A stretch of 64,000 nt of DNA, taken from the NCBI RefSeq assembly GCF_900240405.1, contig NZ_OEQK01000001.1, forward strand, positions 372,001 to 436,000, given 5' to 3'. Made by a program: the position numbers and the translations under genes. A model generated the notes under the pieces. That model did not search any database and had not been told where the DNA came from. It saw only the letters and a list, made by a program, of their open reading frames with translations. Source of the DNA: Salirhabdus sp. Marseille-P4669. GTDB lineage: Bacteria; Bacillota; Bacilli; Bacillales; Alkalibacillaceae. How positions within the stretch are numbered: the first letter of the stretch is position 1; each line of letters begins with the position of its first letter. Below are positions 1 through 8,982 of this stretch, in pieces.

Positions 1-584
<584 letters not shown>

Positions 585-597
585 TGGGGAATCTTAA

Positions 598-1017
<420 letters not shown>

Positions 1018-1023
1018 TTATGG

Positions 1024-1062
1024 AAAAATCCCCCTGCTTGTAAGAAGCAGGGGGATTTTTTT
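1024..1062 (+). terminator. Intrinsic terminator of the atp operon
   Basis: A 14-bp perfect stem (AAATCCCCCTGCTT at 1026-1039 with its complement at 1045-1058) and a 5-base loop are followed by a T run. It lies 7 bases after the atpC stop codon. Confidence 0.95.
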
Positions 1063-1077
1063 ATTTAAATGTACTTT

Positions 1078-1708
1078 CTGGATGATTATTTGATTACGTT
1101 GTTGAATTCGTTACTTGTATTGCATGATTAAAGCGAGATGTTGTGGAATACGGGTCACTTACTGCATGATTATTAGGATATGTTGATGAATACGCATCAC
1201 TTACTGCATGATTATTAGGATATGTTGATGAATACGCATCACTTACTGCGTGATTATTAGGATATGTTGATGAATACGTATCGCTTACTGCATGATTATT
1301 AGGATATGTTGATGAAAACGCATCGCTTACTGCGTGATTATTAGGATATGTTGATGAAAACGCATCGCTTACTGAATGATTATTTGAACATGTTGATGAA
1401 TTCACATCGCTTACTGCGTGATTATTAGGATATGTTGATGAAAACGCATCGCTTACTGCATGATTATTTGAACATGTTGTTGTATTCACACCATATACCG
1501 CTTGATTTCCCGGACAAGATATTGAATGAAATTAATGTGCTATATAATTAATGACCCGTGTTGTTGAAATAACCTTATGAACGGATTGATTATTTAGTTT
1601 ACTTGTTGAATTATTATCATATTTTGCACGATTAAAGCGAGATGCTGTTGAATTCTCACCGCTTACTGTTGAATTAACCAACTCAACCATTAAATACTCC
1701 CCCGCATC
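1078..1708 (+). repeat. 21-bp-register intergenic repeat array R1
   Basis: The gap between atpC and the next gene is filled with about 29 degenerate units of exactly 21 bp. Unit starts I checked at 1078, 1099, 1162, 1204, 1246, 1498, 1519, 1540, 1561, 1645 and 1666 all fall on the same register, including through the most degenerate part. Two unit types alternate, one with a TGCATGATTA core and one with a TTGATGAATA core, giving 42-bp dimers. The best-preserved dimers are at 1162-1480. A minus-strand 131-codon open frame exists only because 21 is divisible by three; it has no ribosome-binding site. From about 1700 the motif appears in the opposite orientation (AATTCCACCA). The rest of the gap, 1709-1914, is AT-rich leader for the next gene. 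Confidence 0.95.
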
Positions 1709-1914
1709 CCTAAAATTCCACCATTTTATAAGCAAATAATACCACCATCACATTACTAATCCTAAATAAAATTTAAATATTCAGTTAACCCAAAAAACCT
1801 CCTCCAATAGATTAAAATAATAATGTAAGGATTCCACAATGAGAGGGGAGAAGAACAAAGAAATTTGTTTCATGTACTAAAATTTAATGAAAAAACATCG
1901 GAGGAAAAACAATC

Positions 1915-3237
1915 ATGAAGACTATTTCAATTAAATTTTTTGCAATCATAATGATCAGTTTATTTATTGCTCTAACTGGATGTAGTCAAGAAGATGAATC
2001 ACAAAATAATGATATCGAAAAAGATGAGATGGAAAGCGTAAATGAAACAGAAACAAATGAGGTAACGGAAGAAATAGAAGAGGAATCCTTGAGTTTATTA
2101 GAACAAGGCTTTACGATTGACGATCTTAATCCACAACAAAACGGACTTGTTATCGTAACGTTAATGGATCTAAACGAAGAATATTATTATGGTGTATTGG
2201 ATGGAAACTTTCAATGGATTGTTGAACCTACTAATACCATTTTAGAGATAAAAGATTACAACGATGGAATGGCAGCAGTAGCAATATCCGATCCAAATCA
2301 GATGGCTAGAGATATGATGGATGAATACGTAATTTGGGGATTTATCAATGAAATGGGAGAATGGCAAATAGAGCCTCAATATCGAGAAGTGAAGGCAGAT
2401 TTTCGGAATAGCCAAGCTATCGTATCAACTGTTGAAGGGGTTGAGGATGCCCCTGAAAATGCTAGAGATATCGTGATTGATAAAAACGGTGAAGAACGAT
2501 TCGTTTTACAAGAACCATATGATTATTATTATGTTGAAAATGACTTTGAATATATCAATTACTATAATAAAAATATCGTTACCGCGGATGGTTTTTATAA
2601 TGCTGATTTTGAATTTTTTAACCTTCGGGGTTTTATTGAAGACCTAGGATCAACGTTTATGCCGTATGAGATTATTGGAGATCATATTGTTTATAGCCAA
2701 TATGATGGAACAAGTGTCTATACGTTTACGGGCGAGCTAGTAAATACCATTGCTATTGGTGGGGATTCAAGTACGATTTATACAACAGAGGAGCTTGCAA
2801 ATCAAGGATTATTTTCACTTGAAAACAAGATAATGGACGTTAATGGAAAAGTGCATTTAGATGGTGAGAATGGAGTATATTTAGAGGATCCATATTTAAG
2901 AATATATAATTCAGATGGTGGGTCCAAAGCGTTTTATAATATGAATCTAGAAGCTGTAGCCCAAGTTAACGAGGAGAATTTTATCGGATCTACTCTTTTT
3001 AACGATCGTTTTTGGGTACAGGGAGAGAATTTTGCGAAGCTAGTCACGGTTGACGGGGAAGTATTAATTGATGAAGACCAACATATCATGACAAATGGCT
3101 TCTATTACGATCAAGAGATGGAAACAAGTGCAACACCAATTCTTGAAGTCCAAGTGGAAGAGTCTGCTGCAGAAGTAGACTATTTATTAAATACGGAGAC
3201 CCTTCAAATGGTAAAAGTAGATGATTTGCTAAATTAA
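1915..3237 (+). CDS. Lipoprotein with WG-type repeats
   Basis: A 440-residue predicted lipoprotein of unknown function. Residues 1-23 form a signal peptide ending in the lipobox LTGC, so Cys23 would be lipid-modified and the protein anchored outside the membrane. Residues 24-60 are a Glu/Asn/Thr-rich linker. The rest resembles WG (YG/WG) beta-repeats: YYYGVLDGNFQWIVEP near 85-100 and VIWGFINEMGEWQIEPQY near 140-157 show the typical W-G-x-I-N-x-x-G-x-W-x-I-x-P pattern; later repeats are weaker. The ATG at 1915 follows a clear CGGAGGAAAA site. It is monocistronic, lying between two repeat arrays and ending in its own terminator. WG-repeat proteins have no single known function, so none is assigned. 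Confidence 0.8.
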   Translation: MKTISIKFFAIIMISLFIALTGCSQEDESQNNDIEKDEMESVNETETNEVTEEIEEESLSLLEQGFTIDDLNPQQNGLVIVTLMDLNEEYYYGVLDGNFQWIVEPTNTILEIKDYNDGMAAVAISDPNQMARDMMDEYVIWGFINEMGEWQIEPQYREVKADFRNSQAIVSTVEGVEDAPENARDIVIDKNGEERFVLQEPYDYYYVENDFEYINYYNKNIVTADGFYNADFEFFNLRGFIEDLGSTFMPYEIIGDHIVYSQYDGTSVYTFTGELVNTIAIGGDSSTIYTTEELANQGLFSLENKIMDVNGKVHLDGENGVYLEDPYLRIYNSDGGSKAFYNMNLEAVAQVNEENFIGSTLFNDRFWVQGENFAKLVTVDGEVLIDEDQHIMTNGFYYDQEMETSATPILEVQVEESAAEVDYLLNTETLQMVKVDDLLN

Positions 3238-3248
3238 TTCTAAAAGGG

Positions 3249-3281
3249 AAACGCTCCAGCATTTTGTGTGGAGCGTTTTTT
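3249..3281 (+). terminator. Intrinsic terminator after the WG-repeat lipoprotein
   Basis: A 10-bp stem (AAACGCTCCA at 3249-3258 with TGGAGCGTTT at 3269-3278) is followed by a T run. Confidence 0.92.
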
Positions 3282-3297
3282 ATTCATGTATGAGGCT

Positions 3298-3507
3298 CAA
3301 TTGAATGAACGTCTTTTACTGAATGATTATTGGCAGATGTTGTTGAATTATGAAGCTATATTGTCGAATTACGTGTTTAATTTAGAGGATTAATTAAATG
3401 TGCTGCGGAAAACTCCCCGCGAACGAGGGAATACTCCCCGCGAACGAGGGAAAACTCCCCGCGAACGAAGGAATACTCCCCCCAAAACGAAGCAAAACGC
3501 CACATAA
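3298..3507 (+). repeat. 21-bp-register intergenic repeat array R2
   Basis: Ten consecutive 21-bp units start at 3298, 3319, 3340, 3361, 3382, 3403, 3424, 3445, 3466 and 3487. The first five carry the AT-rich TTGAATT/GGATTA core. The last five change to a GC-rich form (ACTCCCCGCGAACGA) with no break in the register. From 3508 to 3640 I see no further units and no gene; the nuo promoter follows. Confidence 0.92.
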
Positions 3508-3641
3508 ACCACATAATCTCAAGCCCGAACTACATAAATCATCCATTAAAGGCTTCAAACCACTTAAAATTCTTTGCATGTCTCGAAGCCTCCATTCATA
3601 AACATGAACTGATGAAATCTTCCATCCAAAAAATCATCGTA

Positions 3642-3670
3642 TCGACAATTTTGGCCTATGTTGCTATAAT
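3642..3670 (+). promoter_or_regulatory. SigA-type promoter of the nuo operon
   Basis: TCGACA (3642-3647) and TATAAT (3665-3670) are separated by 17 bases. A TG extends the -10 element (TGCTATAAT). This is a near-consensus housekeeping promoter 57 bases upstream of nuoA. Confidence 0.85.
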
Positions 3671-3726
3671 GAAACCGATTACATTTTATTTCAAATTTTC
3701 AAAAAACTACGTATTGGGGTGGATAT

Positions 3727-4101
3727 ATGGATCCATTACATCTCTATCAAAATAGTTATTTGTTTGTAGTTGTGTTCCTGTTTGTTGCCATTATGTTACC
3801 TATTGTTGCTCTAACCTTAGGTAAAATGCTAAGACCCCATGACCCAGCGCCAGAAAAACTGACAACCTATGAAAGTGGTGTAAAGCCATTTCAAGATTCA
3901 AGAGTTCAGTTCCAGGTGAGCTATTATTTATTCGCGCTCATGTTTGTCATTTTTGATGTGGAGACCGTATTTTTGTATCCGTGGGCTGTTGCCTATGAAA
4001 AGCTTGGTGTATTTGCACTCGTTGAAATGCTTATTTTTATTGTCATGCTCCTCCTCGGTTTAATTTACGCTTGGAAAAAGAAGGTGTTGAAATGGAAATG
4101 A
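3727..4101 (+). CDS. nuoA: NADH-quinone oxidoreductase subunit A
   Basis: A 124-residue membrane subunit of complex I. Three hydrophobic segments (about 10-31, 66-88 and 94-116) match the family. The loop [17 protein letters not shown] and the block [18 protein letters not shown] are diagnostic; the Asp/Glu residues of the latter are the conserved acidic residues of NuoA/ND3. The start at 3727 follows GGGGTGG at 3715-3721. It is the first gene of the 11-gene nuo operon and overlaps nuoB by 10 bases. Its place is at the joint between membrane arm and peripheral arm, near the quinone site. Confidence 0.97.
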   Translation: MDPLHLYQNSYLFVVVFLFVAIMLPIVALTLGKMLRPHDPAPEKLTTYESGVKPFQDSRVQFQVSYYLFALMFVIFDVETVFLYPWAVAYEKLGVFALVEMLIFIVMLLLGLIYAWKKKVLKWK

Positions 4102-4610
4102 ACTTGGAGAACATTAAGGTTACAAAAGAGGAAGACATTAAACGCAATGTATTTTTCATTACTCTAGAACAGCTAAAGGCTTGGGCGAGAAGCAACTCCT
4201 TATGGCCAGTGCAGTTCGGGCTCGCGTGCTGTGCGATTGAAATGATGGGGGTTGGCGCCTCGCATTATGACTTAGATCGATTCGGCTCCATTTTCCGAAC
4301 GTCTCCGAGGCAATCCGACTGTATGATTGTTTCCGGTACGGTTACGAAGAAAATGGCCCCAATCATAAGGCGACTTTACGATCAAATGCCAGAACCGAAA
4401 TGGGTGATCGCCATGGGCTCCTGTGCAACAGCTGGTGGTCCTTACATCCATTCGTATTCCGTTGTAAAAGGGGTAGACCAAATCGTGCCGGTAGATGTAT
4501 ATATCCCAGGATGCCCACCGAACCCAGCAGCATTATTATATGGAATTAACAAGCTACAAGAAAAAATCCGCTATGAAGCTAAGACAGGGAAGCGGGTGAC
4601 AAATCAGTGA
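4092..4610 (+). CDS. nuoB: NADH-quinone oxidoreductase subunit B (N2 cluster)
   Basis: A 172-residue peripheral-arm subunit that carries the terminal [4Fe-4S] cluster N2, next to the quinone site. Cluster ligands are visible in [10 protein letters not shown] (adjacent cysteines), [11 protein letters not shown] and [14 protein letters not shown]. An upstream TTG at 4071 is in frame. I prefer ATG 4092, because AAGGTG at 4081-4086 is spaced for it and the length then fits the family. Gene order and overlaps (10 bases with nuoA, 4 with nuoC) indicate translational coupling. A 69-codon opposite-strand frame is a shadow. Confidence 0.96.
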   Translation: MEMNLENIKVTKEEDIKRNVFFITLEQLKAWARSNSLWPVQFGLACCAIEMMGVGASHYDLDRFGSIFRTSPRQSDCMIVSGTVTKKMAPIIRRLYDQMPEPKWVIAMGSCATAGGPYIHSYSVVKGVDQIVPVDVYIPGCPPNPAALLYGINKLQEKIRYEAKTGKRVTNQ

Positions 4611-5527
4611 GTAACGAAGAAAAGGACTTAGAAGATTTACAAAAGAAGAAGGACTTAGAAGCACAATCAGACCAACCTTCATCCCAAACATCAGAATTAA
4701 AATCAGACGCTAGCACCGAACCAGATGCCAGAAACGAAGCAAACCAAAACCCACCCACTGACACAAACAAGGAAATGCAAGACCAATCCACCAACGATAG
4801 CCCGACATCCAAAACGGAACAAGAAGGCGCCACAGAACCTAGCCATACATCCACCACTAAATCGAGCAAAAAGCCAAACGAAGAACCCACCTCTGCATCC
4901 AGCAAAGACGAAACAAATACAGAGAAAACCACCGCAAAAAAATCTGACGCACAAATAGATGCACAATCAGACGAAAAACCTGAAAGACCAAAACGTCCAC
5001 CTAGAAAACGGAAGAAAAAGGACGAAGAGCCGAAGGAAGAAGCGCCATCACCAAAACAACCCCAGTTAGAGTCCTTTGTTCAGGTAATCGAAGAGCATCT
5101 CGGCAAAAACGTACTTGCGGAAAACTATATTAATCGACTATCTAAGCATATTCCTACCATTGTCGCAAAACCAGAACACTACTTCCAACTTGCAAAATTT
5201 CTAAAAGAGCACGAGGAGCTTGCCTTTACGTATTTATCAGATATTCATGGTGTCGACTATGAAACCCATATGGAAGTATATGTACATTTATATTCCTTAA
5301 CGAAAAATCACTCGATTGCATTAAAAGTAAAAGTAGACCGAGACAATCCTACGATCGATTCCCTTACCCCTATTTGGGAGGGGGCAAACTGGCCAGAAAG
5401 CGAGACTTATGACTTGCTTGGCATACAGTTTACGGGACACCCTGATTTGAAGCGCATTTTATTAGGGGAAGACTGGAAGGGACATCCGCTACGAAAAGAT
5501 TATGAACCGTACGATGTGGAGGTGTAG
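4607..5527 (+). CDS. nuoC: NADH-quinone oxidoreductase subunit C with long charged N-terminal extension
   Basis: A 306-residue subunit C. The conserved 30-kDa domain covers about residues 155-306 and ends in the signature region [20 protein letters not shown]. Ahead of it lie about 150 residues of low complexity, rich in Lys, Glu, Ser, Thr, Pro, Gln and Asn, predicted disordered by eye. Subunit C is normally about 150-180 residues, so the extension doubles it. Extended N-termini are known in some Bacillaceae, but the sequence is not conserved in kind. The DNA of this part is rich in C and A and unlike the flanks; it also opens false frames on the minus strand and in another + frame. The start is GTG 4607, overlapping the nuoB stop (GTGA). 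Confidence 0.92.
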   Translation: MSNEEKDLEDLQKKKDLEAQSDQPSSQTSELKSDASTEPDARNEANQNPPTDTNKEMQDQSTNDSPTSKTEQEGATEPSHTSTTKSSKKPNEEPTSASSKDETNTEKTTAKKSDAQIDAQSDEKPERPKRPPRKRKKKDEEPKEEAPSPKQPQLESFVQVIEEHLGKNVLAENYINRLSKHIPTIVAKPEHYFQLAKFLKEHEELAFTYLSDIHGVDYETHMEVYVHLYSLTKNHSIALKVKVDRDNPTIDSLTPIWEGANWPESETYDLLGIQFTGHPDLKRILLGEDWKGHPLRKDYEPYDVEV

Positions 5528-5529
5528 AC

Positions 5530-6630
5530 GTGATTCGAACAGAGGAAATGCTATTAAATGTAGGACCACAGCATCCTAGTACACATGGCGTTTTTCGGTT
5601 AATTTTAAAAATTGACGGTGAAATCATAAAAGAGGCTACACCTGTCATAGGTTATTTACATAGAGGTACGGAAAAAATTGCAGAAGACCTACAATACACC
5701 CAAATTATTCCGTATACAGACAGAATGGATTACTTATCCGCCATGACAAACAATTATGTCTTATGTCATGCAGTGGAAACGATGATTGAGCTGGAGGTAC
5801 CAGAGAGAGCAGAATATTTACGGGTACTTGCAATGGAGCTAGGTCGGATTGCTAGCCACCTCGTTTGGTATGGGACGTATCTGCTTGATATCGGTGCTAC
5901 AAGTCCATTTCTATATGCATTCCGGGACAGAGAGCACATTATCAATCTACTAAATGAGCTGTCTGGTGGACGACTTACCTTTAACTATATGCGAATTGGT
6001 GGGGTCAAATGGGATGCTCCTGAGGGTTGGATTGAGAAGGTAAAAAACTTTGTCCCTTATATGAGAGAACAAATAGAGGGATATCATGAGCTCGTGACTG
6101 GAAATGAGATATTTAAAGAGCGTGCGAAAGGGATAGGAACATATACAAAAGAGGATGCTATTGCCCATTCGTTAAGTGGAGCAAACCTACGCTGTACGGG
6201 AGTAAATTATGATATTCGAAAAGTGGAGCCGTATTCCATTTATGATCGCTTCGACTTTCAAGTGGTTACGAGAGAAGAAGGGGATGCATGGGCGCGGTAT
6301 GAATGTCGAATGCAGGAGATGGAGGAATCGCTAAAGATTGTCGAGCAGGCTGTGGAGCAGTTTCCGGAGAGTGGGCCTGTTTTAGGAAAAGTTCCTAGAA
6401 TCATCCGCCCACCAAAAGGGGAGGCATATGTACGAATTGAATCTCCTCGTGGGGAAATAGGCTGTTATATTGCGAGCGACGGGAAAAAGGAGCCCTATCG
6501 CTTAAAGTTCCGCCGACCGTCCTTCTACAACCTACAAATTTTACCGAAGCTTCTAAAGGGCGAGAACATGGCGAATTTAGTTGCGATTTTAGGAGGCGTC
6601 GATATTGTACTAGGGGAGGTTGATGGGTAA
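5530..6630 (+). CDS. nuoD: NADH-quinone oxidoreductase subunit D
   Basis: A 366-residue 49-kDa-type subunit that forms the quinone-binding cavity with NuoB. The motif VGPQHPSTHGVFR near the N-terminus (about 11-23), GYLHRGTEKIAED and the C-terminal IRPPKGEAYVRIESPRGEIG are family hallmarks. The start is GTG 5530, two bases after the nuoC stop, with GGAGGTG-like sequence just upstream inside nuoC. The gene overlaps nuoH by one base. The length is somewhat short compared with enterobacterial proteins but normal for bacilli. Confidence 0.97.
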   Translation: MIRTEEMLLNVGPQHPSTHGVFRLILKIDGEIIKEATPVIGYLHRGTEKIAEDLQYTQIIPYTDRMDYLSAMTNNYVLCHAVETMIELEVPERAEYLRVLAMELGRIASHLVWYGTYLLDIGATSPFLYAFRDREHIINLLNELSGGRLTFNYMRIGGVKWDAPEGWIEKVKNFVPYMREQIEGYHELVTGNEIFKERAKGIGTYTKEDAIAHSLSGANLRCTGVNYDIRKVEPYSIYDRFDFQVVTREEGDAWARYECRMQEMEESLKIVEQAVEQFPESGPVLGKVPRIIRPPKGEAYVRIESPRGEIGCYIASDGKKEPYRLKFRRPSFYNLQILPKLLKGENMANLVAILGGVDIVLGEVDG

Positions 6631-7637
6631 TGGAATGGATTCAAGGTGTGTTCACATCCTCTCCAACCATCGAGAGTTTCGCAATCTATCTTCTCATTAC
6701 CGTTCCATTTTTACTTATGGTGTTAGGATTTGTAACCTATGCGATTTTAGCGGAGCGGAAGGTGATGGGATATATTCAGCTTCGGTATGGCCCAAACAGA
6801 ACCGGTGGTCGGTTTGGGCTCCTGCAAACCGTTGCGGATGTTTTTAAGCTATTAATTAAAGAGGATACTAGACCGAAGCTTGCGGATAAAGGGCTGTTCA
6901 TTTTAGCACCAGTTATCGCCTTTGTTCCATCGTTTATGGTGCTCGTTGTCCTCCCTTACACGGAAACGTTAACATTCGCCAATTTAGGAATTGGCTTGCT
7001 CTATTTTATTGCCATTTCCGGAATTTCTACAATTGGGATTGTGACAGCGGGCTGGGCTTCCAATAATAAGTATGCGCTTATGGGAGGCATGCGTGCGGTT
7101 GCACAAATGATCTCCTATGAAATTCCACTATTGATGTCTTTAGTAGGTCTCGTGTTGTTTGCTGGAACCTTGAATTTAACCGAAATTATCGAGCAGCAGC
7201 AATACGTTCCATATATTCTTTTGCAGCCTATTGGTTTTATCATCTTTTTTATTTGTGCATTAGCGGAATTGAACCGGATTCCCTTTGATTTACCGGAAGC
7301 GGAATCGGAAATTATTGCGGGGTATCACGTAGAATATTCAGGCTTCCGCTTTGCCTTTTTCATGCTAGCGGAATATGTGTATATGTTTGCGATGGCTGGA
7401 CTTATTACCGTGCTCTTTTTAGGGGGATGGCAGCCCATTATCGGTCTTGGCTTTATTCCGGGCTTTGTCTGGTTTGCTTTAAAATTTAGCCTCGTTGTTT
7501 TTGTATTCATGTGGATTCGAGCTACATTGCCGAGGCTGCGTTCAGATCAGTTAATGGAATTTGCATGGAAGGTGCTCCTGCCAATTTCGTTAGCCAATAT
7601 CTTTTTATCCGCCATATTGAAGGAATTGTTTTTTTAA
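6630..7637 (+). CDS. nuoH: NADH-quinone oxidoreductase subunit H
   Basis: A 335-residue membrane subunit (ND1 type) with about eight transmembrane helices. ERKVMGYIQLRYGPNRTGG near residues 47-65 is the strongly conserved quinone-site loop. FDLPEAESEIIAGYHVEYSG, around residues 215-235, holds the conserved acidic residues that link the quinone chamber to proton channels. The ATG at 6630 shares its A with the nuoD stop, so the genes are translationally coupled. It is followed by a 52-base gap and nuoI. Confidence 0.97.
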   Translation: MEWIQGVFTSSPTIESFAIYLLITVPFLLMVLGFVTYAILAERKVMGYIQLRYGPNRTGGRFGLLQTVADVFKLLIKEDTRPKLADKGLFILAPVIAFVPSFMVLVVLPYTETLTFANLGIGLLYFIAISGISTIGIVTAGWASNNKYALMGGMRAVAQMISYEIPLLMSLVGLVLFAGTLNLTEIIEQQQYVPYILLQPIGFIIFFICALAELNRIPFDLPEAESEIIAGYHVEYSGFRFAFFMLAEYVYMFAMAGLITVLFLGGWQPIIGLGFIPGFVWFALKFSLVVFVFMWIRATLPRLRSDQLMEFAWKVLLPISLANIFLSAILKELFF

Positions 7638-7689
7638 GGCTTTTTAAAGATTATTCAAGGTCCTCCAAAAAGAAAAAGGTGGTGTTTAC

Positions 7690-8103
7690 ATGATCGGTTT
7701 AGCAAAAGGGTTGAAGCATACGTTGAAAAACATGGGCAAGGAAAAAATGAGCTACAGCTACCCTGATGAGGCAATTCCCTTACCCGATCGGTTTCGTGGT
7801 ATTCAGAAGTTTTATCCGGAAAAGTGTATCGTATGTAATCAATGTGCCAATATTTGTCCAACCGATTGCATTACGCTAACGGGGAAAAAGAACCCAGATC
7901 CAGAACGAAAAGGGCGCATTATTGAGACATTCGATATTAACTTTGAAATTTGCATATTGTGTGATTTTTGTACAGAGGTTTGTCCAACGAATGCGATTGT
8001 GATGACGAATAACTTTGAGCTAGCAGAGTATTCAAGAGATGAGCTATATAAAGACCTGCAATGGCTTGATGAAAACGATACAAATATTAGAAAGGAGAAT
8101 TAA
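7690..8103 (+). CDS. nuoI: NADH-quinone oxidoreductase subunit I (two 4Fe-4S clusters)
   Basis: A 137-residue ferredoxin-like subunit carrying clusters N6a and N6b. Two complete binding motifs are visible: CIVCNQCANICP at about residues 42-53 and CILCDFCTEVCP at about 88-99. The ATG at 7690 follows AAAGGTGG about 6 bases upstream. The first 35 residues are a basic, amphipathic lead-in that lies on the membrane surface in this family. With nuoE, F and G absent, this subunit is the most distal electron-transfer protein encoded here, so an outside donor must hand electrons to it or to the N-module equivalent. Confidence 0.96.
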   Translation: MIGLAKGLKHTLKNMGKEKMSYSYPDEAIPLPDRFRGIQKFYPEKCIVCNQCANICPTDCITLTGKKNPDPERKGRIIETFDINFEICILCDFCTEVCPTNAIVMTNNFELAEYSRDELYKDLQWLDENDTNIRKEN

Positions 8104-8105
8104 CG

Positions 8106-8609
8106 ATGGATGGAGAAGCACTCGCGTTCATGCTCCTTTCTGCTCTCGCCATTTTAGGTGGAATCCTCATGTTGAACTTACGAAAAGTGGTTCATATGGT
8201 ATTGGCAGTTGTGTTAACCTTCTTAAGCTTGGCGGGGTTATACGTGACCTTGTCTGCAGAGTTTGTTGCGGTTGTTCAAATTTTAATCTACTCGGGTGCG
8301 ATTTCCATTATGATGATTTTTGGCATCATGCTCACGAAACATAATAGCAAGGAGCGACGAACAAAAACCCCGGTTCGCACGGGTCTTGTTGGCATCGGGG
8401 TGATTGTGTTTTTCATTACCGTCTACTATGCGATTGAAAATCTTTTTTATCCAACGGAAGCAACGAACCTACATGTTGAAAATACCGAGCAGATAGGGAT
8501 TTTGATTTTCTCCCATTATGTTATACCGTTTGAGCTCGTATCGGTTGTACTACTTGTCGCATTAGTCGGTGCCATTATATTAGCTAAAAATAAGGAGGCG
8601 GATGAATAA
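8106..8609 (+). CDS. nuoJ: NADH-quinone oxidoreductase subunit J
   Basis: A 167-residue membrane subunit (ND6 type) with about five transmembrane helices. [22 protein letters not shown], spanning about residues 55-77 and quoted in part, is the conserved central helix with the pi-bulge Gly/Ser region: the core [10 protein letters not shown] is diagnostic. The start follows AAAGGAG at 8091-8097, two bases after the nuoI stop. It overlaps nuoK by one base. Membrane-arm protein without cofactors. Confidence 0.95.
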   Translation: MDGEALAFMLLSALAILGGILMLNLRKVVHMVLAVVLTFLSLAGLYVTLSAEFVAVVQILIYSGAISIMMIFGIMLTKHNSKERRTKTPVRTGLVGIGVIVFFITVYYAIENLFYPTEATNLHVENTEQIGILIFSHYVIPFELVSVVLLVALVGAIILAKNKEADE

Positions 8610-8914
8610 TGCCAATGCAGCCTTATTTAATCGTTGCCCTTATCCTTTTTTGTATTGGATTGTTTGGTGCACTTACGAAACGAAATACGATCATCGTGTT
8701 AATTTGCATTGAACTCATGCTGAATGCAGTGAACTTAAACCTGATTGCCTTCAGTAAGTACGGAGCGAACGCGAATATTTCTGGACAAGTTTTTTCGTTG
8801 TTTACGATTACGGTAGCTGCTGCTGAAGTCGCGGTCGGGATGGCCATTTTAATCGCTCTTTATCGCAACAAACGAAATGTGAACATCGACAAAATGAATA
8901 CGTTGAAAGATTAA
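8609..8914 (+). CDS. nuoK: NADH-quinone oxidoreductase subunit K
   Basis: A 101-residue subunit (ND4L type), the normal length. It has three transmembrane helices. The two membrane glutamates of the family are present in [15 protein letters not shown] and [18 protein letters not shown]. The start codon overlaps the nuoJ stop by one base, and GGAGGC at 8592-8597 provides the ribosome-binding site. It is followed by a 68-base spacer with a small dyad before nuoL, the longest gap inside the operon. Confidence 0.96.
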   Translation: MPMQPYLIVALILFCIGLFGALTKRNTIIVLICIELMLNAVNLNLIAFSKYGANANISGQVFSLFTITVAAAEVAVGMAILIALYRNKRNVNIDKMNTLKD

Positions 8915-8917
8915 TAT

Positions 8918-8951
8918 GACAGATTTTTTCCTTAACACAGTCTGTCTTTTT
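8918..8951 (+). other. Small dyad with T run between nuoK and nuoL
   Basis: GACAGA (8918-8923) and TCTGTC (8941-8946) can pair across a 17-base loop and are followed by TTTT. The stem is short, so at most it is a partial attenuator or processing site in the longest intra-operon gap. Confidence 0.35.
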
Positions 8952-8982
8952 AGAAAATCTCGTTAGAAGGGATTTGAGTGGA

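Noticed and set aside
1094-1489. 131-codon minus-strand open frame with a 14-residue repeat
   Set aside because: It lies wholly in array R1, has no ribosome-binding site, and stays open because the 21-bp period is a multiple of three.
4579-4966. Minus-strand and alternative-frame open frames over the start of nuoC
   Set aside because: They are by-products of the low-complexity, C/A-rich coding sequence. NuoC is fixed by its conserved C-terminal domain and overlap with nuoB.
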